Shown here in pieces: positions 1 through 7,298 of a stretch of 13,680 nucleotides of DNA. The notes beneath the pieces were generated by a model. That model had not been told where the DNA came from. It made no database searches and worked only from the letters and a program-made list of their open reading frames with translations. The stretch's first letter is position 1. Every line of letters begins with the position of its first letter. A program made the position numbers and the translations under genes. The stretch lies in assembly GCA_902826155.1 (NCBI GenBank), contig CADEDU010000064.1, forward strand, positions 1 to 13,680, given 5' to 3'. Source of the DNA: an uncultured beta proteobacterium (lineage in GTDB: Bacteria; Pseudomonadota; Gammaproteobacteria; Burkholderiales; SG8-39).

Positions 1-1627
1 AGTGCTCGGCCATGCGCTCGATCGTGGCCCGATCGTACAGGTCGGTGCAGTACTCCCAGACACCGACGAGCTTGCCGTCCTCCTCGCGCAAGTCGAGCGT
101 CAGGTCGAACTTCGCGTGCTGGATCGGCAGCATCCAGCGTTCGACGCGCGCTCCATCGAACGCGAGTGTCGCGGCCTGTGCGCCTTGGTAGGCGAAGCAC
201 ACCTGGAACAGCGGATTGCGCGACAGGTCGCGCGCCGGGGCGAGCGCCTCGACCAGCTTCTCGAAGGGCACATCCTGATGGCTGAAGGCGCCGAGGGCGC
301 GCTCGCGCACCCGCGCGAGCAGGGTGCGCAGTGACGGGTTGCCCGACAGATCGGTGCGCAACACCAGGGTATTGGCGAAAAACCCGATCAGGCCTTCAAA
401 CTCGGTATGCGTGCGCCCCGCGATCGGTGTGCCGATGGCGAGATCATCGCCGGCGCCGTAGCGATAGAGCAGCGCGTTGAAGGCAGCCAGACCGGTCATG
501 AATGGCGTGGCGCCCTCAGCGCGGCTGAACTGCTTCAACGCTTCGGTCAGCGCAGCCGGCAGTGCCACGCGTAGTTGCGCGCCACGATCGCTTTGCACCG
601 CCGGACGACTGTAGTCGGTGGGCAGCTGAATCACGCTCAGGTTGTCGAGCGTGCGCTTCCAATAGTCCAGCTGTGAAAGCAATCGGTCGCCGGCAAACCC
701 GCGTTGCTGCCACTCGGCATAGTCGGCGTACTGGATCGGCAACGGCGCGAGCGGATTGTCCCGGCCGGAGCATGCGGCTTTGTAGAGCGCCGACAGTTCG
801 CGGTCGAACACACCCGAAGACCAGCCGTCGGAGGCGATGTGGTGCCAGCAACGCATGAACACCCACTCGTGCTCGGTACGCCGGATCAGCGCGAACCGGA
901 CGATCGGCCCGCGTTCCAGATCGAATCGGCGATGCCGGACCGCCTGCAACGTCTGCTCGACTAGCGAGTCGCGTTGCCCAAGCTCGACGGCACGCAGATC
1001 ATGGCGCTCCAGCTCCAACGCCACGGTGTCGCTGCAGATCTGCTGCGGTTCCTCGTCGGTCCGCCGATAGGTCGTGCGCAGGATCGCATGGCGCTCGAGC
1101 ATGCGAGTGAGGCACGCACGTAGCACCTCTGTGTCCAACCGCCCGTGAATCGTCCAGGCACGTGCCTCGTTGTAGGCGGTGCTGTCAGGGTCCAATTGCG
1201 CGAGGAACCAGACACGTCGTTGCGTATGCGATAGCGGCGCCGGATCGCGTGTGGTGCGTGGCTGCAGCCGCGGCGTCTTCGGTAGTGACTGCGCGGACTG
1301 GTCGTTCGAGCTTAGTGCGGGGGATCGCTGCGAGGAAGTCGCAGTTCGAGCACGCGCCGTTTCGATCGCGGCCGCCATGGCACCAAGCGTGAACCACAGC
1401 GCATCCGGTCCTGCGCAGGACTCATCGGTGTTCGGCGGACTGAGTTCGACGCCAAACACTGTCCTGACCTGCGCGAGCAACCGGTGTGCCTGGTCCGCGT
1501 TGCCGCCAAGTCGAAAGAACTGATCGTCGGCACGTCGGGGCCGGACCTTCAGTTGCACCGCCCAAAGGCCGGCCAACGCATTTTCCAATGCGGATAGTTT
1601 TTTCACCTCAACCGGTGCTGCACTCAT
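1..1627 (-). CDS. Non-ribosomal peptide synthetase, N-terminal part (inactive carrier-like domain, then condensation domain); runs off the left edge
   Basis: The frame is open from the ATG at 1627 to base 1, giving 542 codons of a larger protein. Residues 11-95 form a carrier-protein-like domain with the signature FFRLGGNADQ, where the usual GGHSL serine is Ala44, so it cannot carry phosphopantetheine. A Ser/Thr/Gln/Pro-rich linker (about 96-130) follows. A condensation domain then begins at about 131 (PLSHTQRRVWFLAQ) and fills the rest. Its catalytic motif is intact, HHIASDG at 262-268, so peptide-bond formation is expected. Later hallmarks such as the LPTDYSRP stretch and the IGFFANTLVLRTD region are normal. 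An adenylation domain should follow outside the window. The start is well fixed: an in-frame TAA lies three codons upstream of the ATG. No good Shine-Dalgarno sequence precedes it. It lies 86 bases after the C-A-PCP synthetase gene and probably takes the chain from that protein. Domain identity is sure; the substrate is unknown. Confidence 0.93.
   Translation of the reverse strand, partial: MSAAPVEVKKLSALENALAGLWAVQLKVRPRRADDQFFRLGGNADQAHRLLAQVRTVFGVELSPPNTDESCAGPDALWFTLGAMAAAIETARARTATSSQRSPALSSNDQSAQSLPKTPRLQPRTTRDPAPLSHTQRRVWFLAQLDPDSTAYNEARAWTIHGRLDTEVLRACLTRMLERHAILRTTYRRTDEEPQQICSDTVALELERHDLRAVELGQRDSLVEQTLQAVRHRRFDLERGPIVRFALIRRTEHEWVFMRCWHHIASDGWSSGVFDRELSALYKAACSGRDNPLAPLPIQYADYAEWQQRGFAGDRLLSQLDYWKRTLDNLSVIQLPTDYSRPAVQSDRGAQLRVALPAALTEALKQFSRAEGATPFMTGLAAFNALLYRYGAGDDLAIGTPIAGRTHTEFEGLIGFFANTLVLRTDLSGNPSLRTLLARVRERALGAFSHQDVPFEKLVEALAPARDLSRNPLFQVCFAYQGAQAATLAFDGARVERWMLPIQHAKFDLTLDLREEDGKLVGVWEYCTDLYDRATIERMAEH
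1430..1597 (-). other. Degenerate carrier-like domain at the N-terminus of the second synthetase (serine replaced by Ala)
   Basis: This covers residues 11-66 of the second synthetase, with a probable last helix to about residue 95. It shows LSALENALAGLW, then DDQFFRLGG and NADQAHRLL. The GGHSL serine is Ala44, so it is an apo-only domain. A condensation domain here would normally be preceded by nothing or by a short docking element, so a whole carrier-like fold is unusual. It matches the C-terminal domain of the preceding synthetase at 23 of 53 ungapped positions by hand count, including the shared Q-A-x-x-L-L after the lost serine. Confidence 0.78.
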
Positions 1628-1713
1628 CGTCGGGTGTTAGCGGCTCGCGCTACCTGTGATGTGTCTCTGTACTGGGCCTGATGCTTGTCGTCGCGTGTGT
1701 CCATATCGACGCT
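1628..1713 (-). promoter_or_regulatory. Spacer between the two synthetase genes with a small hairpin before the second start
   Basis: This is an 86-base gap within the presumed operon. A 5-base-pair stem with a 5-base loop (TAGCG/CGCTA, 1638-1652) lies 10 bases upstream of the second gene's ATG. On the minus strand the only purine-rich run nearby, CAGG, is just upstream of this stem and too far from the ATG unless the stem folds. No rho-independent terminator is visible. Whether the hairpin matters for translation is a guess. Confidence 0.3.
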
Positions 1714-4700
1714 CTAGACAAACGCGGTCCGGAGTCGCTCAGAGTCTTGCGCGGCTCCATCGATGGCGCGATCAGTAAAGATCGCCTGCGCCATGGTGCG
1801 GATGGTCGGCACACGGACGCGCAGATCGTCCGCACTGAACTGCACCGCGAAGACCGAGTCGATCAGTTCGAGCAATGCGCGCGCCTGCTCGTCGTCGCCA
1901 CCGGACGAGAAGAACGGCTGATCGGGCTCGATCACTTCGCACTCGAGTGCACCCGTCCACAGTCCGGTCAGTGCCGCTTCCAGCGCTGCGAGCTGCTCCG
2001 CTTCCTCGTCGGGCTCAATCCGGTCCGCGGTGCCGATCCGCGCGGCGCTGCGACGTTCACTCGTCGACTGATCGATCAGTCGGGCGACGCTGCGTACGCT
2101 TGCCGAGTCGAGCAATTCGCGTAACGGCAGATCAAAGCCCAGCCGAGTGCGAACCCGTGCGGCGATCTGCATCGCGAGCAGCGAATGGCCGCCAAGTGCG
2201 AAGAACTCGTCTTCCACACCGATGGATTCCGCACCCAGTACCTCGCGCCAGATTTCGCGCAACGTTCGCTCGGTCGGCGTGTTCGGCTCGGCACCTGCGA
2301 CGGAGCGGTTTTCGGCATGCGGCACGGGCAGCGCGCGGCGATCAAGTTTGCCGTTGGGAAGCAGCGGGAATGCCGTGAGCGCGACAACGGCCGAAGGCAC
2401 CATATAGGCGGGCAACCGATCACGCAGGTACTGACTTAGCGTGGCGGTATCGAGCCCGGCGCCGACAACGTAAGCCAACAACCGGCGTTGCTCGGGGCGC
2501 TCGCCATGGACGAGCACGACGCTTGCGTGAACGCCCGGATACTGTCTGAGTGCGGCTTCGATTTCGCCCAACTCGATCCGAAACCCGCGCAGCTTGATCT
2601 GGTGGTCAGCGCGCCCGACATACTCGAGGTTGCCGTCGGCACGGTATCGCGCCAGATCGCCGGTGCGATAGAGGCGTTCATTCGCTCGAAACGGATGAGC
2701 GATGAAGCGGTCGGCGGTGAGCTGCGGCCGGTGAAGATAGCCCCGTCCTAGTCCGGCACCGCCTATGTAGAGCTCACCTGTTACGCCGATCGGCACCGGT
2801 TGCAGACGTGCATCGAGCACGTAGCACTGCGCGTTGGCCATCGGTCGACCGATTGGAATCGGCGCGCTTCCAGCGGGCGGTTCGCGCATCTCGAAGAAGG
2901 TCGTGTCATCGCTTGCTTCACTCGCGCCGTAGAAGTTGCCAAGCGTGGCCCCGGGCAGCTGCTTCAAGAACCGGCGCGCCAGGTCGGCGTCGAGCGCCTC
3001 GCCTCCACTCACCACGTAGCGCAACGCCGTGCGCGCGGCGAACTGCGGCTCCTCGACCAACGCGCGAAGCAGCGAGGGCACCAGTTGCAGGATCGAGATC
3101 CGCTGGGCTTCGAGCACCTGAACCAGGTAGTGCGCATCGGCGTGTCCGCCCGGACGGGCGAGTACCAGCACGGCGCCTGCTGCCAGCGGCGCGACGAACT
3201 CCCAGACCGAAGCATCGAAACTGATCGAGGTTTTCTGCAGCACCCGATCGGCTGACGTGAATCGCAGCTGCTCGTGGAGCCACAGAACGTGATTGGTCAG
3301 ACCGCGGTGCGGAATCAGCGCGCCCTTGGGTTGACCGGTCGACCCCGAGGTGTAGATCGCATAGGCGAGGTCGTCGGCGGTGTTGACCAGCTGCGGATTC
3401 GTCGTCGGGTAGCGGCCGAGCACCGCCTCCTCGTTGTCCAGGCTCAGCACCGTTGTGGCCGGATCAAGCGTGCTCTCAAGCGAGGCGCGCCTGGCCTCGT
3501 GGGTGAGCACCACGCGGGCCTGGCTGTCTTGCAGCACGAAGCGCACACGCTCGGTGGGATAGTCCGGATCGATCGGTAGATAGGCGCCACCCGCCTTGAG
3601 GATGCCGAGTAGCGCAACGACCAGCTCGATCGAGCGATCCATGCATACGGCCACCAGCGCATCGCGGTGCACGCCCAGCTCGCGCAGACGATGAGCAAGC
3701 TGATTGGCGCGAACGTTGAGTGCGCCGTAGCTGATCGTGCTGCGTTCGAACACGACTGCGGTCGCGTCCGGCGCGCGCTGCGATTGCGCCTCGATCAGCG
3801 CGTGTACACAAGTATCGAGGTCATACGGGCGCGCCGTGTCATTCCAGGCTTGCACGATGCTGCGTTGCTCATCGGCTTCGAGCAGCGGCAACAGCGCGAT
3901 ATCGGTACTGGGTGCCGCGGCGATTCCGCGAAGCAGGGTCAGGAAGTGTTTCGCCAGGCGCTTCACCGACGCGGATTCGAACAGATCGGTGCTGTAGGTG
4001 AATTCGCCCTGGAGATGGCCGTCGACCTCAGTGAGCGCCAGCCACAGATCAGATTTCGCCGTACCGGTGTGGACGGTGATCGGCTCGACCGCAAGTCCTG
4101 GCAGAGCGAGCGGCGCGTCAGGCAGGTTCTGCAGCACGAACCCGACCTGGTAGAGCGGATTGATGCCCTTGTCGCTGCGCAGGCCCAAGGTGCTCACCAG
4201 GCGATCGGAAGGCAGTTCCTGGTGGGCAAACGCTTCCAGAGCGGTCTTGCGCACCTGACGAATGAGCGCTTCGAATGATGACGCGTCGCTCAGACAGGTA
4301 CGCATCACCAGCGTATTGATGAAGTAGCCCACCAGCGTCGTCAGCTCGGCGCGATCGCGGCGCGCGACGGGTGAGCCCACGGCAATGTCGTTCTGGCCGC
4401 TCAGACGCATCAGCAGGAGCTTGAACGCCGCGAGCAGTACGACGAACAAGGTTGCTTCGTTGGACAGAGCGATCCGTTTGAGCGCAGCTACAAGATCCGC
4501 CGGGACCTCGAACGCCTCGACCGCACCACGGTGCGTGGGCTGCGCGGGCCGAGCTCGATCGACCGGCAGCGACATGGGCTCTGCACCAGCCAGCGCACTA
4601 CGCCAGTATTCGGTGAGCAGATCGAGCTTCTCGCCGCGTAGCTGCTCGCGCTGCCAGTGCACGAAGTCGACGTAATCGATGTCGATGTCCGGCAGTTTGG

Positions 4701-5340
4701 CGTCGCGGTTCTCCACCAAGGCGGCGTAGAACTCGCCCAGATCGCGCACGAGCACGCCGCGCGACCAGCCATCCGAGATGACGTGGTGAAGCACCATCGC
4801 CAGGGCGTGATCGCATGCACTGATCCGGATCAGCTCGAACCGATACAGCGGGCCACGTGCCAGGTCGAACGGCAGGCACGCGAGGTGTGAGAGTTGTTGA
4901 TGCAGCGCCTGCTCCAGCGAGAAACCGGTCGACACCTCCAGCGCGACCGTGCGTAACGGCAGCGCAGACACCGGATCCAGCAGCTGGGTGAACACGCCGT
5001 CGGCTTCGGCGAAGCGCGTACGCAGCGCCGCGTGCCGCTCGATCAGGCGCTGAAGGCTCCTCTCAAGCGCATCGACGTCGAGTGCGCCGCGCACGCGAAA
5101 ACAGAACGGGCTGTTGTAGAGCGCGATCGGCCCGATCAGGCGATCGAGAAACAGCAGCGCTTCCTGCGAGTACGACACCGGCCCGACCGTCTCGCGACGT
5201 GGCTTGATGACACCTGGGCCGCGCTGGGCGCGTTCGCGTTGCAGTCGCAACGCCAGCAGTTGCTGCTGCGCGGCGGTCAATCGTTTGGGGGCGCCGTTGC
5301 TGATTGGTGCCGCACCCGAATTACTGTCAACGCTACCCAC
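1714..5340 (-). CDS. Non-ribosomal peptide synthetase, one module C-A-PCP plus a C-terminal inactive carrier-like domain
   Basis: This 1208-residue protein condenses an incoming acyl or peptidyl chain with one amino acid that it activates. The domains in order are a helical lead-in (20-40), a condensation domain (about 53-480, HHVISDG at 185-191) and an adenylation domain (about 505-1010). The adenylation domain shows P-loop YTSGSTGQPKG at 663, FDASVWE at 708, YRTGD at 891 and Lys998 in PNGKLDRR. An active carrier follows (about 1022-1092, GGHSL with Ser1053), then a second carrier-like domain (1117-1182) with GGDDE instead of GGHSL. Asp709 in the pocket is the usual contact for an alpha-amino group, so the substrate should be an alpha-amino acid. 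My hand-extracted ten-residue code is D-A-W-Q-V-G-F-D-D-K, which I cannot assign firmly. There is no epimerase, methylase or thioesterase domain. Translation starts at GTG, supported by GGAGGT three bases upstream. It lies 47 bases after the flippase gene and 86 before the next synthetase, so it is likely one operon. Confidence 0.97.
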   Translation of the reverse strand: MGSVDSNSGAAPISNGAPKRLTAAQQQLLALRLQRERAQRGPGVIKPRRETVGPVSYSQEALLFLDRLIGPIALYNSPFCFRVRGALDVDALERSLQRLIERHAALRTRFAEADGVFTQLLDPVSALPLRTVALEVSTGFSLEQALHQQLSHLACLPFDLARGPLYRFELIRISACDHALAMVLHHVISDGWSRGVLVRDLGEFYAALVENRDAKLPDIDIDYVDFVHWQREQLRGEKLDLLTEYWRSALAGAEPMSLPVDRARPAQPTHRGAVEAFEVPADLVAALKRIALSNEATLFVVLLAAFKLLLMRLSGQNDIAVGSPVARRDRAELTTLVGYFINTLVMRTCLSDASSFEALIRQVRKTALEAFAHQELPSDRLVSTLGLRSDKGINPLYQVGFVLQNLPDAPLALPGLAVEPITVHTGTAKSDLWLALTEVDGHLQGEFTYSTDLFESASVKRLAKHFLTLLRGIAAAPSTDIALLPLLEADEQRSIVQAWNDTARPYDLDTCVHALIEAQSQRAPDATAVVFERSTISYGALNVRANQLAHRLRELGVHRDALVAVCMDRSIELVVALLGILKAGGAYLPIDPDYPTERVRFVLQDSQARVVLTHEARRASLESTLDPATTVLSLDNEEAVLGRYPTTNPQLVNTADDLAYAIYTSGSTGQPKGALIPHRGLTNHVLWLHEQLRFTSADRVLQKTSISFDASVWEFVAPLAAGAVLVLARPGGHADAHYLVQVLEAQRISILQLVPSLLRALVEEPQFAARTALRYVVSGGEALDADLARRFLKQLPGATLGNFYGASEASDDTTFFEMREPPAGSAPIPIGRPMANAQCYVLDARLQPVPIGVTGELYIGGAGLGRGYLHRPQLTADRFIAHPFRANERLYRTGDLARYRADGNLEYVGRADHQIKLRGFRIELGEIEAALRQYPGVHASVVLVHGERPEQRRLLAYVVGAGLDTATLSQYLRDRLPAYMVPSAVVALTAFPLLPNGKLDRRALPVPHAENRSVAGAEPNTPTERTLREIWREVLGAESIGVEDEFFALGGHSLLAMQIAARVRTRLGFDLPLRELLDSASVRSVARLIDQSTSERRSAARIGTADRIEPDEEAEQLAALEAALTGLWTGALECEVIEPDQPFFSSGGDDEQARALLELIDSVFAVQFSADDLRVRVPTIRTMAQAIFTDRAIDGAAQDSERLRTAFV
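1801..1992 (-). other. Degenerate carrier-like domain at the C-terminus of the first synthetase (serine replaced by Asp)
   Basis: This covers residues 1117-1180 of the 1208-residue synthetase. It has the carrier-protein outline: an amphipathic first helix (ALTGLW), the FF..GG turn, a second helix (QARALLELIDSVF) and a last helix (RTMAQAIF). The post-translationally modified serine position is Asp1150 (GGDDE). It follows an intact carrier (Ser1053) after a charged linker of about 25 residues. Without serine it cannot be phosphopantetheinylated. It aligns without gaps to the start of the next synthetase. A docking or scaffold role is inference; a decayed second carrier is the plain alternative. 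Confidence 0.8.
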
Positions 5341-5343
5341 CCT

Positions 5344-5349
5344 ACCTCC
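5344..5349 (-). promoter_or_regulatory. Ribosome binding site of the C-A-PCP synthetase
   Basis: The minus strand reads GGAGGT three bases before a GTG codon at 5340. The spacing is short, but the match to the 16S tail is strong and no other plausible start lies near. This decides the GTG start, which lies 47 bases after the flippase stop. Confidence 0.65.
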
Positions 5350-5387
5350 GAGAGCTCGTCGGCTCCATTCGCCCTGCTAGATTCGAT

Positions 5388-6905
5388 TCATGACATGCCA
5401 AGCCGCGCACGCACGCTGAGCCATGCTGCCGGCGCGTGCGCGAGGATCGTCGCCTCCGCGCCGGCCGGCCTGCCCTGCGCGCGCCACAGCGCAAACAAAG
5501 TGCCCGCGTACGCCAGTGCACCAACGGCCACAAGAGTGATGCCGTATGCGATGCGATCGAGCATTGCGGCGGGCATCGGCCACAGTTGGCTTACCGACCA
5601 GACGATCGCGCCCATGACCGCAGTGGCCAGTGCCGGTCGAAGAACCGCCTTGGCGAAGTCGGTGAACGAAAGGCCGATGGCGCGGCGCAACAGCACGAAT
5701 TTGAACGGCGTGACGACGATCGAGGCGATCAGCATCGATATCGCCGCACCCAACGCACCGTGTGCCGGCACGCTCAGCAACATCATCGGGATGGTCATCG
5801 CCGCATGTGCGGCGAGCAGCAGGCTGGTGGCACGAGCCATGCCGACTGCGAGATTGACGAAGTGCACCGTACTCAGGAATACGGTGAGCGCCGCGTCGAT
5901 CACCAGTACGCGCACCAGCGGCACCGCTTCGTGCCAGCGATCGCCCAGCACGATCAGCACGGCCGGTTCGGCGACGAGGCTCAGGCCGACCGCGGCAGGC
6001 AAAACCACCAGCGCGAGCATCGACACGACACTCAGATAGCTCTGCTGCAAGCGGGGCCGATCGTGCGCGAGCTGTGCGTAACCGGGATACACCGCGCGAT
6101 GTATCGGCGCCGAGATCTCCTGCGTGGCGATGGCGGCCAGGTCGTTGGCCAGGGTGTACGCGCCCAAGGGAGCGGGCCCGGCGAAGCGTCCGATCACCAG
6201 GCTGGCCATGCGGCCGTACAGGAATTCGACGACGCTGGTGAGCAGGAACCACTTCGAGAAATTCATTAGTTGCCCGAGCGCCGCGAACGACAGGCGCGGG
6301 CGATACGGATGCAGCCAGTAGCTCAGCAAGACACTGATGAGTGCACCCACGACGCCGCCGATCAGCAGTGCCCAGTAGCTCTGCAGCGCAATGGCGAGCG
6401 GAAGGGTCACCACGAACGTCGAGATCAATCGGCGCATGAGCCGGTAGCGGAACTCGCGCTCGAACGCCAGCTCCTTGCGGAACGCCACGACGCCGATGTT
6501 CTCGAACGCATGAATGGCGTGTGCCAGCGCGAGCATGTACATCACGGCGACCAGCCGCGGGTCGTCGTAGAAACCGGCCACCGCGGGCGCGACCACCAGA
6601 ACGATGGCGCCGGTCACCAGACCGAATAGAACGTGAAAGGTCCACGCCGAGTCGAAGTGCTCGCGACGCGCCTGTGACTGCTGGATCAGCGCCATGTCCA
6701 GACCGACCGCGCCCAGCACCTCCAGGATCGCGATCAGCGAACCGGCGAGCGCGACCAGTCCGAAGTCCGACGGCACCAGCATCCGCGCCAGCACCACCAT
6801 GCTGATCAGACCGATGCTCCGGTCGATCACGCGCAGCAGCACCATCCAGGCAGCGCCCTTGGCGACGCGGGTGTTGACCGACTCGGGATGACTCTCGATG
6901 ACCAC
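5388..6905 (-). CDS. Lipid-linked oligosaccharide/polysaccharide flippase, Wzx type (MVF/MOP superfamily)
   Basis: This 505-residue membrane protein has about a dozen or more hydrophobic segments spread over its whole length. The N-terminus, with an early amphipathic stretch (VAKGAAWMVLLRVIDRSIG) followed by LARMLVPSDFGLVALAG, is typical of polysaccharide-export flippases such as WzxC. It also has the family's FSKWFLLTSVVEFLYGRMA and GAYTLANDLA regions. The length is normal for the family (about 450-510). Known members move lipid-linked sugars or other lipid-linked precursors across the inner membrane using ion gradients. It starts at GTG (6905) with no strong Shine-Dalgarno; the next in-frame methionine is inside the first conserved segment. 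It is the first gene of the minus-strand unit and lies 47 bases before the synthetase gene, so its cargo may be the NRPS product or a lipid-linked form of it. No glycosyltransferase is nearby. That cargo link is inference. Confidence 0.87.
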   Translation of the reverse strand: MVIESHPESVNTRVAKGAAWMVLLRVIDRSIGLISMVVLARMLVPSDFGLVALAGSLIAILEVLGAVGLDMALIQQSQARREHFDSAWTFHVLFGLVTGAIVLVVAPAVAGFYDDPRLVAVMYMLALAHAIHAFENIGVVAFRKELAFEREFRYRLMRRLISTFVVTLPLAIALQSYWALLIGGVVGALISVLLSYWLHPYRPRLSFAALGQLMNFSKWFLLTSVVEFLYGRMASLVIGRFAGPAPLGAYTLANDLAAIATQEISAPIHRAVYPGYAQLAHDRPRLQQSYLSVVSMLALVVLPAAVGLSLVAEPAVLIVLGDRWHEAVPLVRVLVIDAALTVFLSTVHFVNLAVGMARATSLLLAAHAAMTIPMMLLSVPAHGALGAAISMLIASIVVTPFKFVLLRRAIGLSFTDFAKAVLRPALATAVMGAIVWSVSQLWPMPAAMLDRIAYGITLVAVGALAYAGTLFALWRAQGRPAGAEATILAHAPAAWLSVRARLGMS

Positions 6906-7227
6906 GGATGGTGGGACTCACGCTGATGCGGCACGCCGGTGACTGCGCGGTGTCGGTTGTCAGCACTCTGCGACAGGCACGCGGAGCGATCGCCAGTGTG
7001 CTGGTCATTCACATGAAACGTCAGGATTTCTTCACAGATAGCACACGGTCGAGCGTCATTCGAGCCTTGCGCCGGACGTCAGGTGAACTATTGCCCAATG
7101 GTGGCGGCAGCGATTGGTTAGGCGTGAATAGGTCCGGAAATTTTGTGAATTCGCCGTAACGATCACGGGAGCGGCTGGTGAAGGTGCAAAACCACGCACG
7201 GCACACGAAAGACCACAACTATCCTCG

Positions 7228-7246
7228 GCTGACACAAAGCGTCAGC
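7228..7246 (+). repeat. Short inverted repeat upstream of the acyl ligase
   Basis: GCTGAC and GTCAGC flank a 7-base spacer, giving a perfect 6-base-pair inverted repeat that ends 52 bases before the ligase ATG. It could be an operator half-site pair or a leader hairpin. No T-run follows, so it is not a terminator. A repeat this small can arise by chance. Confidence 0.3.
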
Positions 7247-7287
7247 GTCGCTCGTTCTTTCGCGACGTTCGCGTCATCGCTCCGCAT

Positions 7288-7292
7288 GAGGA
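7288..7292 (+). promoter_or_regulatory. Ribosome binding site of the acyl ligase-carrier gene
   Basis: GAGGA lies six bases before the ATG at 7299. An upstream ATG at 7286 overlaps this site and is out of frame. The site supports 7299 as the start, which also fits the family's usual N-terminus. Confidence 0.6.
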
Positions 7293-7298
7293 CTGGCA

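Larger units (their letters stand above)
6906..7298. promoter_or_regulatory. Divergent intergenic region of the NRPS cluster
   Basis: These 393 bases lie between the minus-strand flippase start and the plus-strand ligase start. The stretch at about 7005-7165 is visibly richer in A and T than its surroundings, as expected for promoters serving both directions. I found no convincing -35/-10 pair at normal spacing. Two short open frames here (6908-7159 plus, 7021-7218 minus) show no recognisable protein and no ribosome binding site. A small inverted repeat lies at 7228-7246. Confidence 0.5.

Noticed and set aside
2..334. Plus-strand open frame at the left edge
   Set aside because: It is antisense to the condensation domain of the second synthetase, whose frame is open and bears domain motifs throughout.
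5377..7008. A 543-codon minus-strand frame over the flippase
   Set aside because: It shares the strand with the flippase but is in another frame; its Arg/Gly/Ala-rich translation has no membrane segments or domain, while the flippase frame has clear hydrophobic segments.
7018..7083. Direct repeat ACGTCAGG at 7018-7025 and 7076-7083
   Set aside because: One 8-base repeat in about 390 bases is expected by chance.
6908..7218. Two short open frames in the divergent intergenic region
   Set aside because: Neither has a ribosome binding site or recognisable protein features, and they overlap each other on opposite strands in what looks like promoter DNA.
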